Below, piece after piece: positions 1 through 7,874 of a stretch of DNA of 53,542 nt. The DNA comes from Fimenecus sp963590415. GTDB lineage: Bacteria; Bacillota; Clostridia; Oscillospirales; Acutalibacteraceae. Within the stretch, counting starts at the first letter, position 1; every line of letters begins with the position of its first letter. The notes under the pieces were generated by a model. The model had not been told where the DNA came from. It saw nothing but the letters and a program-made list of their open reading frames with translations, and made no database searches. Location: the NCBI GenBank assembly GCA_963590415.1, contig CAVAPB010000016.1:1-53542 (forward strand). Reading direction: 5' to 3'. The position numbers were made by a program, and so were the translations under genes.

Positions 1-51
1 GCCCGTCAGAGGAAGGCTTAGTTCTGCGTGTATTTTCATTTTATGCGTATC

Positions 52-132
52 CGTAGGGACAGCCCTTGCGGCTGTCCGCTAATGCTATTTATATGTAATT
101 TGTTGCGGACAGGGGCAAGCCCTTTCCCTACG
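52..132. repeat. Imperfect palindromic repeat (MITE/REP-like)
   Basis: The two ends are imperfect inverted copies: the left arm begins CGTAGGGA and reaches CTGTCCGC, and the right arm begins GCGGACAG and ends CCCTACG, with an AT-rich centre of about 25 bases. It would fold into one long hairpin. Non-coding palindromes of this kind are scattered through clostridial genomes. There is no coding capacity and no transposase nearby, so it is probably a non-autonomous or dead element. Mobility is inferred, not shown. Confidence 0.6.
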
Positions 133-149
133 AGTTGAATACAAAATTA

Positions 150-283
150 TCCGAGAAGTTCCGCTTCCTCACCGAGGGAACTGTCGAGCGTAGCGAGAAC
201 GAAGGAGTTAAACAGGTTACATCAAATTATAAAAACTCCCCCAGTCATTTTTCGCTGAAAAAATGACTGCCTCATCGGCGTGC
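150..283. repeat. Intergenic repeat with hairpin
   Basis: A non-coding stretch with a strong hairpin at 242-272, where CAGTCATTTTT faces AAAAAATGACTG. Its style (short GC-rich arms around TTCGCTGA-type loops) resembles interspersed intergenic repeats common in Ruminococcaceae genomes. It joins the palindrome at 52-132 to the tandem duplication that follows. I see no gene in it. Confidence 0.4.
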
Positions 284-284
284 G

Positions 285-850
285 CAATGCCTCACAAAAC
301 ACGGACAATGCGGTTTCGAGTACCGCTTGATGTTTTATATGCAAAAAGTTTCTTTTATTAAAAATGGGGTCCCCGAAAAGCCTGCTTTTTGGGGAAGAGG
401 AAAAACAGCGGAATGAGTGTAGCGGCGATGTAAAAGCGTCGCAAACGATATGCAGCTTGTTTTGACGAGGTGGAGACGGCGGAACCCGAAGCTTCGCTTC
501 GTTCGTTGCTTCGCAACCTTTCGCATTATATGTCCGTTTTGCTCGGCAATGCCTCACAAAACACGGACAATGCGGTTTCGAGCACCGCTTGATGTTTTAT
601 ATGCAAAAAGTTTCTTTTATTAAAAATGGGGTCCCCGAAAAGCCTGCTTTTTGGGGAAGAGGAAAAACAGCGGAATGAGTGTAGCGGCGATGTAAAAGCG
701 TCGCAAACGATATGCAGCTTGTTTTGACGAGGTGGAGACGGCGGAACCCGAAGCTTCGCTTCGTTCGTTGCTTCGCAACCTTTCGCATTATATGTCCGTT
801 TTGCTCGGCAATGCCTCACAAAACACGGACAATGCGGTTTCGAGTACCGC
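285..850. repeat. 262-bp tandem duplication with tmRNA 3'-end fragments
   Basis: Two nearly identical 262-bp units (285-546 and 547-808) are followed by a truncated third copy (809-850). One base difference is visible, at the T/C in GAGTACCGC versus GAGCACCGC. Each unit starts with a 17-base match to the tmRNA T-arm in the opposite orientation to the real gene (310-326, 572-588, 834-850). The two full units also contain GGTGGAGACGGCGG (469-482, 731-744), which is the complement of the tmRNA acceptor end as found at 901-914. The array therefore looks built from repeated copies of the tmRNA 3' region, perhaps remnants of integration events. Minus-strand open frames across it (e.g. 526-819) are repeated spurious frames, not genes. 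Confidence 0.8.
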
Positions 851-863
851 CTGATATTTAATG

Positions 864-900
864 TAAAAATAAAGACCGCATAAAAGCGGTCCTTATTTTT
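864..900 (-). terminator. Rho-independent terminator of tmRNA
   Basis: On the minus strand a GGACCGC/GCGGTC stem with a TTTTAT loop is followed by TTTATTTTT. It starts directly after the encoded CCA end of the tmRNA. The A-rich left flank makes the structure symmetrical, so it could act in both directions. Confidence 0.8.
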
Positions 901-1250
901 GGTGGAGACGGCGGTACTCGAAACCGCGTCCGAAAATCTCTCCCCGTAACTTTCTACGAGCGTATTCGCTATATAAACATTCCCTCCGTCAAAAGCCTAA
1001 CGACAGGCGTTTGATTTCAGTAGCCCTGTTGTGTGTGATGAGTTACAAGGCGGTCACTCATTCACAGTTACTGCTGCTTGATGCTCCGTTCGGGACCGCA
1101 GTACTTCCCGAGGGAACAGCCGCCTTAATTAGGCAGCAAGTAAAACTTCGTTTTTGTCGTTTATTTCTAAACTTTGAGGCTTTTATGGTGGTTCCTCACC
1201 ACCGCTCGCTTATTACGACTTAAAATCCCCGTCGAAATCCTTTCGTCCCC
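900..1250 (-). ncRNA. ssrA: tmRNA (transfer-messenger RNA)
   Basis: This RNA rescues ribosomes stalled on broken mRNA, working with SmpB, whose gene lies just upstream. The 5' end GGGGACGAAAGGATTTCGAC and the 3' end TACCGCCGTCTCCACCA pair as a tRNA-like acceptor stem (GGGGACG with CGTCTCC) with an encoded CCA, and the T-arm GCGGTTTCGAGTACCGC is intact. The tag frame ends ...NDKNEVLLAA then TAA (codons read from 1161 down to 1129). The codon before Asn is ATA and the one before that GAA, so the usual Ala resume codon is not evident. The length of 351 nt is normal. A promoter at 1265-1292 and a terminator at 864-900 suggest its own transcription unit, with RNase P making the 5' end. Confidence 0.95.
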
Positions 1251-1264
1251 GTATTTATATAGAT

Positions 1265-1292
1265 ATTATATATCAAATATCGGAAATTTCAA
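1265..1292 (-). promoter_or_regulatory. Promoter of tmRNA
   Basis: On the minus strand there is a -35 TTGAAA (1287-1292), a 16-bp spacer and a -10 TATAAT (1265-1270). It lies between the smpB stop and the mature tmRNA 5' end, leaving a short leader that would be removed by RNase P. Confidence 0.65.
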
Positions 1293-1306
1293 ACGGTTTG
1301 AGAAAA

Positions 1307-1768
1307 TTATCTCATCCTTTCCTTGATTTCTCTGTCAATCGACCTGTTTGCCTCTTTTTTAGCGGCAACATCGCGCTTGTCATAGATTTTTTTACCCTTA
1401 CAGAGACCTACCTTGATTTTTGCCTTTCCCTTTTTGAAATAGACGGAGAGGGGAATCAATGTCAATCCCTGCTGCTTAATGGTTCCGTAGAGCTTATGGA
1501 TTTCCCTTTTGTGCATAAGCAGCCTTTTCTTTCGCAAGGGGTCACGGTTGAAAATATTTCCCTGTTCATAGGGGCTTATGTGCATACCGTTGACAAAAAT
1601 TTCGCCGTTATCGATACTGCACCAAGCGTCTTTTAGGTTGACTCTGCCCTCGCGGATACTCTTAACTTCCGTTCCGAACAATTCAATGCCTGCTTCGTAC
1701 TCCTCGAGTACAAAGTAGTCGTGATATGCTTTTTTATTCTGTGCAACTGTTCTGCTGTTTTCGTTCAT
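1307..1768 (-). CDS. smpB: SsrA-binding protein SmpB
   Basis: SmpB binds the tRNA-like part of tmRNA and takes it to stalled ribosomes for trans-translation. The 153-aa protein shows the family's start (NKKAYHDYFV), the core GTEVKSIREGRVNLKD and the basic C-terminal tail (KKEANRSIDREIKERMR) that enters the decoding centre. A start at 1798 is possible in frame, but it would overlap recR and has no ribosome binding site. The ATG at 1768 is preceded by AGGTAG and gives the usual N terminus, so I use it. It is the last coding gene of the dnaX-ebfC-recR-smpB run, directly upstream of tmRNA on the same strand. Confidence 0.95.
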   Translation of the reverse strand: MNENSRTVAQNKKAYHDYFVLEEYEAGIELFGTEVKSIREGRVNLKDAWCSIDNGEIFVNGMHISPYEQGNIFNRDPLRKKRLLMHKREIHKLYGTIKQQGLTLIPLSVYFKKGKAKIKVGLCKGKKIYDKRDVAAKKEANRSIDREIKERMR

Positions 1769-1779
1769 AAGTCTACCTG

Positions 1780-2379
1780 TTATATCTCTCTGCGCCATTC
1801 AAGCGCACGGGAAAGGGTAACCTCGTCTGCATATTCAAGGTCAGCGCCTACGGGAATACCGTAAGCGAGACGAGTAACCTTAATGTCAAAGGGCTTGAGA
1901 AGTCTTGAAATATACATTGCGGTCGCTTCGCCCTCAATGGTCGGGTCGGTTGCCATAATTATCTCTTTAACAGTATTGTCGGATAATCTCGACATTAAAT
2001 CCTTAATTGTCAGTTGTTCCGGACCTACGCCGTTCATAGGGGAGATTACCCCGTGCAAAACATGGTAAAGTCCTCTGTAATCGTGCGTTCTTTCAAGGGC
2101 GACAACATCTCTCGGGTCGGAAACAACGCAAATGACGCTTTTGTCTCTCTTGTCGCTCGCACAAATTGTACATATTTCATCTTCCGTAAGATTTTTACAT
2201 ACTTTGCACTGATGAATTTTGTCGTGAGCGTTCACAATGGCGTCCGTAAGAGATTTTACATCCTTATCCTTGAGGGAAAGCACATAAAAAGCCAGTCTCT
2301 CGGCGGATTTTGTTCCTATTGACGGCATTTTGCGAAATTCTTCGACAAGCTTATCAAGCGCAGGAACATAATTAGCCAT
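1780..2379 (-). CDS. recR: Recombination mediator RecR
   Basis: RecR works with RecO and RecF to load RecA at single-strand gaps. The 199-aa protein has the N-terminal helix-hairpin-helix (about residues 10-30), a C4 zinc finger with Cys58, Cys61, Cys70 and Cys73, and a Toprim domain (CVVSDPRDVVALE, then ATDPTIEGEATA). Length matches the family. Its ATG overlaps the stop of ebfC (TAATG), implying translational coupling. The order dnaX-ebfC-recR is one of the most conserved in bacteria. Confidence 0.96.
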   Translation of the reverse strand: MANYVPALDKLVEEFRKMPSIGTKSAERLAFYVLSLKDKDVKSLTDAIVNAHDKIHQCKVCKNLTEDEICTICASDKRDKSVICVVSDPRDVVALERTHDYRGLYHVLHGVISPMNGVGPEQLTIKDLMSRLSDNTVKEIIMATDPTIEGEATAMYISRLLKPFDIKVTRLAYGIPVGADLEYADEVTLSRALEWRREI

Positions 2380-2720
2380 TAAAACATACCGTTCATACCG
2401 GGAATGTTAATTCCTCCGGTAATCTTTCCCATTTCTCTTTCTGCCGTTTCATCAGCCTTTCTCATAGCCTCGTTAAGAGCGGCGATGAGCATATCTTCAA
2501 GCATTTCAACATCCTCGGGGTCAACAACCTCGGGCTTAATGGCGATTTTTTTTATCTCGTGCGAGCCGTTAACTGTGACATCAACCGCACCGCCGCCCGA
2601 TGAAGCGGAATACTCGGCAACTGCCAACTCTTCCTGGAGAGTCTGCATATTCTGCTGCATTTCCTGAATCCGTTTCATCATATTGCCGCCTGCTGGCTGA
2701 TTTGGTATTCTTGCTTTCAT
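2379..2720 (-). CDS. ebfC: YbaB/EbfC nucleoid-associated protein
   Basis: A small DNA-binding protein of the YbaB/EbfC family, thought to act as a dimer that organises the nucleoid. The 113-aa product has the family's central coiled-coil helix (KRIQEMQQNMQTLQEELA), the beta-rich core (GGGAVDVTVNGSHEI), and the C-terminal helix ending in a Gly-rich tail (GGINIPGMNGMF). The start at 2720 has an AAGGAGAT ribosome binding site seven bases upstream. It sits between dnaX and recR, the standard position. Confidence 0.94.
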   Translation of the reverse strand: MKARIPNQPAGGNMMKRIQEMQQNMQTLQEELAVAEYSASSGGGAVDVTVNGSHEIKKIAIKPEVVDPEDVEMLEDMLIAALNEAMRKADETAEREMGKITGGINIPGMNGMF

Positions 2721-2735
2721 TTTTATATCTCCTTA

Positions 2736-4433
2736 TTACTGTTCAATTATCTGTATATCAAGCTTTTTCGCACGCTCGAAAAGTGAGTCCAACGGGCTCA
2801 TTTCCGAAGTGCTTTCAGCCTTTTTTTCTGTCGGCTTAGGTCGGTCATCGGTGATAAGAGTAATCTTGAGCTCTTGACCGGTAACCTCTTTAATGGCGTT
2901 CAATACGATTTCGGAATGTTCTTTTTTCGTAATAAACTGCTGTAAAATCGGATTTGCCGGCTTAATGCACATAAATCCGTCATTTATATATGCGGTTGAG
3001 TTGTTGAGAAAGCTCATAATCATCGGGTCTGATTTCTGTACAATGTCAAGAACATCCGACCACTTCATAAACGGCTTTGACTCAACGGCAATCGTGGGAT
3101 CGGGGGAAGCGGACTTCGGAATTTCCGTCTGCTGTGAAACGGGAATTTCCGTGCGTACGGTTTCATGAACTTCCGTTTTTTCTTCCTTAACCTCAGGATA
3201 AACTTCGTGTGCGCTCTCCGTAGCATTGCGTGGTGCCGTAAACGGATTTTCCCGTGTGCTTTCCTGTGCGGATTTTACAGTTATATTACCCGAATTTATT
3301 TTCTTTTCAAGCTCTGAAATTCTGCGAAGCAGAGCGGCGTTGTCGCTCATAAGCTCGGGTGTGCAAAGTTTTATCATAACCATTTCGGCTGTTACTTTTT
3401 TGTTGTCGCCCTTTTTAAGCTCGAATATCGCATTGTTGAGCGTTTCCATTGCAGAGAGCACGGTGGCAAGTGTGAGCGATTGCGCCTGAGTTTTGATTTT
3501 TTCCGCTTCTGCGTCGGAAGCTAAAATCAAATCCTTATATGTCGGCACCGTAAGCGTAATCATCATATTTCGGAAATGGGAGATAAGCTCCGAAAAGAGC
3601 CTTTCCATATCGCAGGAGTTTTCGTATAATTTATTGAGCGTTTCAAGTGCGGCGGAACAGTCCCTGTCACGCATGGCGTCAACAAGCGCATAAATATGCT
3701 CCTTGCCCGCAATTCCCGCAGCGTCGCTTGCAAGCTCCTCGGTAATAGCCTTGCCGTACGAAGCACACCTGTCAAGCAGAGAAAGGGCATCGCGCATACC
3801 GCCGTCAGCAACCCTTGCTATAAGCATTGCGCCTTCGTCGGTAAGGTCGATTTTTTCCTGCTCGGCAACATATTTCAAACGCCTTGAAATGTCCTCGGGT
3901 GAAATTCTCTTGAAATCAAACCTCTGACAGCGTGAAAGTATTGTTGAGGGAAGCTTGTGCACCTCGGTTGTGGCAAGTATGAACTTAACATGCTCGGGAG
4001 GCTCTTCAAGGGTTTTGAGCAGGGCGTTAAACGCACCTGTCGAAAGCATATGAACCTCGTCAATGATATATACTCTGTATTTTACGGAGGAGGGCATATA
4101 GTTTGTTTCCTCACGCAAATCACGGATATTGTCAACACCGTTGTTTGACGCGGCGTCGATTTCCACAACATCGACAACGGAGCCGTCGTCGATACTCCTG
4201 CACGAAGCACATTCGTTACAGGGGTTTCCGTTTACTGGATGCTCGCAGTTTACGGCCTTTGCAAGAATTTTGGCACAGGTGGTTTTACCCGTACCTCTTG
4301 AGCCCGTAAAAAGGTAGGCATGAGAAACTCTGCCCGTGTCAACGGCATTCATCAAGGTTTCGGTTATATGCTCCTGACCGTAAACATCGGTAAAGACCTG
4401 CGGTCTCCATTTACGGTAAAGTACCTGATACAT
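2736..4433 (-). CDS. dnaX: DNA polymerase III subunits gamma/tau
   Basis: The clamp-loader ATPase of the replicative polymerase. The 565-aa protein has a Walker A motif GSRGTGKTT (about 44-52), a zinc module with Cys63, Cys72, Cys75 and Cys78, a Walker B DEVHML motif and sensor region, then a long charged linker rich in Glu, Lys and Pro (about 390-480) and a C-terminal tau-type domain. Although the frame is open up to 4502, the conserved start MYQVLYRKWRP begins at 4433 behind an AAGGTG site, and the longer form would run into the SRP RNA. Transcription probably comes from the SRP RNA promoter. Confidence 0.96.
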   Translation of the reverse strand: MYQVLYRKWRPQVFTDVYGQEHITETLMNAVDTGRVSHAYLFTGSRGTGKTTCAKILAKAVNCEHPVNGNPCNECASCRSIDDGSVVDVVEIDAASNNGVDNIRDLREETNYMPSSVKYRVYIIDEVHMLSTGAFNALLKTLEEPPEHVKFILATTEVHKLPSTILSRCQRFDFKRISPEDISRRLKYVAEQEKIDLTDEGAMLIARVADGGMRDALSLLDRCASYGKAITEELASDAAGIAGKEHIYALVDAMRDRDCSAALETLNKLYENSCDMERLFSELISHFRNMMITLTVPTYKDLILASDAEAEKIKTQAQSLTLATVLSAMETLNNAIFELKKGDNKKVTAEMVMIKLCTPELMSDNAALLRRISELEKKINSGNITVKSAQESTRENPFTAPRNATESAHEVYPEVKEEKTEVHETVRTEIPVSQQTEIPKSASPDPTIAVESKPFMKWSDVLDIVQKSDPMIMSFLNNSTAYINDGFMCIKPANPILQQFITKKEHSEIVLNAIKEVTGQELKITLITDDRPKPTEKKAESTSEMSPLDSLFERAKKLDIQIIEQ

Positions 4434-4458
4434 ATTCTCACACCTTTGCAAAATAATA

Positions 4459-4596
4459 GCCTTAATTCGGTCATGCACCGTGCAGGCTTGACTGTATCGC
4501 ACAGGCTGACCGCTTAATGCTGCTCGATTCCTCGCCTGACATGATTCACAGAGCGCTGTCGCACAGGACCAACACGGTACATGACCGAATTAAGGC
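4459..4596 (-). ncRNA. ffs: Signal recognition particle RNA (small bacterial type)
   Basis: This RNA is the scaffold of the signal recognition particle and binds Ffh. The diagnostic domain IV is present on the minus strand: GTCAGGCGAGGAATCGAGCA, i.e. the GTCAGG-N3-GGAA-N3-AGCAGC pattern. The ends pair as a 24-bp stem (5' GCCTTAATTCGGTCATG with 3' CATGACCGAATTAAGGC), with one wobble pair. A promoter at 4603-4631 places the transcription start at about 4596, matching the first base of the stem. Position directly before dnaX is as in Bacillus relatives. I see no Alu domain, so it is the short form, somewhat longer than E. coli 4.5S RNA. Confidence 0.92.
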
Positions 4597-4602
4597 ATAA
4601 TT

Positions 4603-4631
4603 ATTATAATATAAAAACAGCTCAAATGCAA
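4603..4631 (-). promoter_or_regulatory. Promoter of SRP RNA and dnaX operon
   Basis: Minus-strand -35 TTGCAT (4626-4631), 17-bp spacer, -10 TATAAT (4603-4608). The predicted start falls on the first base of the SRP RNA. Confidence 0.8.
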
Positions 4632-4652
4632 TAGAAAATTAGAACATTATTA

Positions 4653-4681
4653 TTGTTATTCGTAAAATTATTTGATATAAT
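4653..4681 (+). promoter_or_regulatory. Promoter of the GH20 gene
   Basis: Plus-strand -35 TTGTTA (4653-4658), 17-bp spacer, -10 TATAAT (4676-4681). It is back-to-back with the SRP RNA promoter; the two -35 boxes are about 21 bp apart. Confidence 0.7.
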
Positions 4682-4722
4682 ACTCTTTAGACGGATATTA
4701 AAACAGCATCAGGGGAAAGCTT

Positions 4723-6282
4723 ATGTTCAATATCATACCTCAACCGAATGAAATAATCATTAAAAGCGGCAGGCACGGTTTTTTTCTTACCGAGGAAACT
4801 ACCATATCAAAGGTGCCTGTTATTATTGACGAATTCCGCGACTTTGTTAAAAAGGCGTTTGACATCAGGCTTCACCGTGAGGAAAAGGACGAAAACTGTA
4901 TTATCCTTACGCATTCGGATGAAATTGACGATGACGAGGGATACAGAATTATCTGCGAGGACACGGTTATACAGATAATCGCAAGAACCGATTGCGGGCT
5001 TTATTACGGTCTGCAAACGCTCAAGCAAATTCTTTTACAAAGCTTCGGCAAGGTTCCCGCGCTTGAGATAAACGACAAGCCTATGTACAAATACAGAGGC
5101 TTTATGATAGACAGCGGCAGATACTGTCAATCCGTTAAGGAAATAAAAAGATTTGTCAACTTAATGTCAATGCATAAGCTCAATGTGTTCCATTGGCACC
5201 TTACCGAGGATCAGGGCTGGCGAATAGAAATAAAGAAATATCCCGAGCTTACGAGAAAGGGACAGCGGCGCTCGCATACAAATTTCGGCGTTCACAGCTA
5301 TGAGGGATATTATACACAGGAACAGATTAAAGATATTGTAAAATACTGTCACGACAGATTTATAAAGGTTATTCCCGAATTTGACATTCCGGGTCACACT
5401 GTTTCCGCCATCGCCTGTTATCCGTATTTAAGCTGCTTTGACAGAGAACTGAGTGTTGCAACGCATTGGGGCGTAAAGCACGATATTCTTTGTGCAGGCA
5501 AGGACAGTACATACGAATTTGTTTTCGGCGTTCTTGACGAGCTTATTGAGCTTTTCCCCGATAAAATAATTCACATAGGCGGCGACGAGGCAGTTAAAAT
5601 GCGTTGGAAGCTTTGTCCGAACTGTCAGGCGCTGATGCAAAAAGAGGGAATAGAAAACGAGGATATACTCCAAAACTATTTTATGTCGAGGGTAAACCGT
5701 TATCTCAACGAGAGGGGCTATACCTCAACGATGTGGAACTTTGAGTCCGATTCCGGCACGGAGCGTTTGGACAGAAATATCGCTTGGAACGCCTGCTCGC
5801 CTGAAAAAAACAAAAATATTATATCCGATGAACTCAAAGCAGGCAGAACCGTTATAAATTCAAGTGCGTTTCCTTATTATTTTGATTTTCCGCACGGTAC
5901 AAACAGCCTCAAAAAAGTTTATGAGTACTCTCCGCAATTCGATGGAGGCAGTATTTTGGGCGTTGAAGCGTCTCTTTGGACCGAATACATAAAGTCGAAA
6001 AACAAGGCGGAATATAATTTGTTTCCGAGAATTGCGGCGTTTTGCGAGACTGCTTGGTCACAGCCTGAGGATAAAAGCTATGACAGATTTATGAGCTCAA
6101 TCGGAGAATACTATGATTTTCTCAATATGTATAATGTGAGATACGCTACATTGAAGCAGGCAAATCCATCAAAGCTGAGAGCAGACATTGAAAAAATAAA
6201 ATTCAGCCGCAGAGTTTTCCATTGGCAAGGAATTCATAATTTAATAGATGATGCAAAGGTGCGAAAAATTGCCCAAAAATAA
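4723..6282 (+). CDS. Beta-N-acetylhexosaminidase, GH20
   Basis: Removes terminal N-acetylglucosamine or N-acetylgalactosamine from glycans by substrate-assisted catalysis. The 519-aa protein has an N-terminal GH20b-like domain (about 1-100) and the TIM barrel with FHWHLTEDQGWR (substrate-binding region) and the catalytic pair Asp288-Glu289 in HIGGDEAVK. A Trp-rich C-terminal half (ASLWTEYI) completes the active site. There is no signal peptide, so it is probably cytoplasmic and acts on imported oligosaccharides. The start has an AGGGGAAAG site. With nanA/E/K and the GH2 enzyme elsewhere in the window it suits growth on host mucin-type glycans. Confidence 0.9.
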   Translation: MFNIIPQPNEIIIKSGRHGFFLTEETTISKVPVIIDEFRDFVKKAFDIRLHREEKDENCIILTHSDEIDDDEGYRIICEDTVIQIIARTDCGLYYGLQTLKQILLQSFGKVPALEINDKPMYKYRGFMIDSGRYCQSVKEIKRFVNLMSMHKLNVFHWHLTEDQGWRIEIKKYPELTRKGQRRSHTNFGVHSYEGYYTQEQIKDIVKYCHDRFIKVIPEFDIPGHTVSAIACYPYLSCFDRELSVATHWGVKHDILCAGKDSTYEFVFGVLDELIELFPDKIIHIGGDEAVKMRWKLCPNCQALMQKEGIENEDILQNYFMSRVNRYLNERGYTSTMWNFESDSGTERLDRNIAWNACSPEKNKNIISDELKAGRTVINSSAFPYYFDFPHGTNSLKKVYEYSPQFDGGSILGVEASLWTEYIKSKNKAEYNLFPRIAAFCETAWSQPEDKSYDRFMSSIGEYYDFLNMYNVRYATLKQANPSKLRADIEKIKFSRRVFHWQGIHNLIDDAKVRKIAQK

Positions 6283-6320
6283 GGCAATAAAATATTAATA
6301 AATTAACAGGGGTGTTAGTT

Positions 6321-7829
6321 TTGGCAAAGTATGTATTGGCGTTGGATCAGGGAACAACAAGCTCAAGAGCAATCCTGTTCGACAAGAACGGAAAAATTGT
6401 TCTCAAATCACAACATGAATTTAATCAAATTTATCCCAAGCCCGGCTGGGTTGAACACAATCCCATGGAGATACTGTTCTCACAGTTTCAGGCTGTTACC
6501 GAGGTCCTCAGCGAAAGGCGTATTTATCCGTCTGACATCGCCGCTATCGGCATAACCAATCAGCGTGAGACCACCATACTTTGGGATAAAGGCACGGGCA
6601 AGCCCATCCACAATGCTATTGTATGGCAGTGCAGAAGAACTGCCGATATATGTGAGGAGCTTAAAAAGGACGAGGAGTTCTGCAAGTACATAAAGGACCA
6701 TACCGGTCTTGTTGTTGACGCTTACTTTTCGGCAACAAAAATCAAATGGGTGCTTGACAATGTTCCCGGTGCGAGGATACTTGCGGATGCAGGTCAGCTT
6801 CTTTTCGGCACGGTTGAGTCGTGGCTTATCTGGAATCTTACCGCCGGCAAGGTGCATGTAACGGATTATTCAAATGCTTCAAGAACAATGCTTTTTGATG
6901 TAGATAAGCTTTGTTGGGACGAGCATATATGCGAAAAACTCGGCATACCGATGTCGATTTTGCCGAAAGCTGTTCCGTCAAGTCATATTTACGGTCAGGT
7001 TGAACCGGGTATTCTCGGATTTGAGGATCTTGTCGGCGTTCCGATTGCAGGTGCTATCGGCGACCAGCCTGCGGCTTTGTTCGGTCAGGGCTGTTTCGAG
7101 GCAGGTCAGGCAAAAAACACATACGGTACGGGATGCTTCCTGCTTATGAATACAGGTGAAAAGAGAGTTGATTCTCATCACAATCTCGTTACTGGCGTAG
7201 CCTGGGGCATAGGCGATAAGGTTACATATGCCATAGAGGGCTCGGCATTTAACGCAGGCTCGGTTATCAAGTGGCTGAGAGATGATTTGCATATTATCGA
7301 CCGTGCCGCGCGTTGCGACGAATTAGCAGAAAGCGTACCCGATGCAAACGGTATTTATTTTGTTCCGGCATTTACCGGACTCGGTGCTCCGTATTGGGAT
7401 ATGTATGCAAGGGGAACGATTGTCGGAATCACGAGAGGCGTTAACCGTGCTCATGTCTGCCGTGCTGTACTTGAGGCTATTGCTTATCAGATGACAGATC
7501 TGCTTGAGGCTATGAAGAAAGACTCCGATATAAATCTTTATGAGCTTCGTGTTGACGGCGGCGCGTCCGTTTCGGATGTTATGATGCAGATTCAGTCCGA
7601 CCTTATCCGTACTCCCGTCAACAGACCCAAAATGGTTGAGACGACGGCTCTCGGCGCTGCTTATCTTGCAGGTCTTGCGGTCGGCTTTTGGAAGGACACC
7701 GAAGAGCTTTCAAAAATCCGTCAGGTAGATAAGCTGTTTGAACCGAAAATGGAGGTTCAGAAGCGTGACGAGTATTATCACGGCTGGCTTCGTGCTGTTG
7801 AGCGTTCAAGGGATTGGATAGAGCACTGA
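6321..7829 (+). CDS. glpK: Glycerol kinase
   Basis: Phosphorylates glycerol to glycerol-3-phosphate with ATP, the entry step of glycerol use. The 502-aa FGGY-family protein has the N-terminal phosphate-binding loop ALDQGTTSSRA, the conserved NQRETT stretch and the second nucleotide-binding motif TYGTGCF; the C-terminal domain contains DGGASVSDVMMQ. I use the TTG at 6321: it gives MAKYVLALDQG, typical of GlpK, and follows a GGGGTG site. The in-frame GTG at 6312 has no such site. No glpF or glpD is present here, so the neighbours do not define a glycerol operon. Confidence 0.95.
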   Translation: MAKYVLALDQGTTSSRAILFDKNGKIVLKSQHEFNQIYPKPGWVEHNPMEILFSQFQAVTEVLSERRIYPSDIAAIGITNQRETTILWDKGTGKPIHNAIVWQCRRTADICEELKKDEEFCKYIKDHTGLVVDAYFSATKIKWVLDNVPGARILADAGQLLFGTVESWLIWNLTAGKVHVTDYSNASRTMLFDVDKLCWDEHICEKLGIPMSILPKAVPSSHIYGQVEPGILGFEDLVGVPIAGAIGDQPAALFGQGCFEAGQAKNTYGTGCFLLMNTGEKRVDSHHNLVTGVAWGIGDKVTYAIEGSAFNAGSVIKWLRDDLHIIDRAARCDELAESVPDANGIYFVPAFTGLGAPYWDMYARGTIVGITRGVNRAHVCRAVLEAIAYQMTDLLEAMKKDSDINLYELRVDGGASVSDVMMQIQSDLIRTPVNRPKMVETTALGAAYLAGLAVGFWKDTEELSKIRQVDKLFEPKMEVQKRDEYYHGWLRAVERSRDWIEH

Positions 7830-7840
7830 TACTCAGTGCT
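7822..7840 (+). other. Perfect 8-bp hairpin at the glpK stop
   Basis: AGCACTGA and TCAGTGCT form a perfect stem with a 3-base loop that includes the TGA stop codon of glpK. The following bases contain a weak T run (ATTTTTAA about ten bases later), so it may be a poor terminator or an mRNA-stabilising stem before the malic enzyme gene. Confidence 0.4.
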
Positions 7841-7874
7841 TAGCATAGATTTTTAATATACATAGAGGTGCAAA

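Noticed and set aside
222..819. Minus-strand open frames of 111, 97 and 63 residues, repeated 262 bases apart
   Set aside because: They are copies of the same non-coding repeat, differ only where the repeat differs, and have no ribosome sites. Such frames are typical spurious products of dispersed repeats.
285..850. Possible CRISPR array because of spaced repeats
   Set aside because: Units are 262 bp in tandem with no short-repeat/unique-spacer pattern and no cas genes; the shared pieces come from the tmRNA end.
1011..1223. Plus-strand frame of 70 residues
   Set aside because: It lies entirely antisense inside the tmRNA gene.
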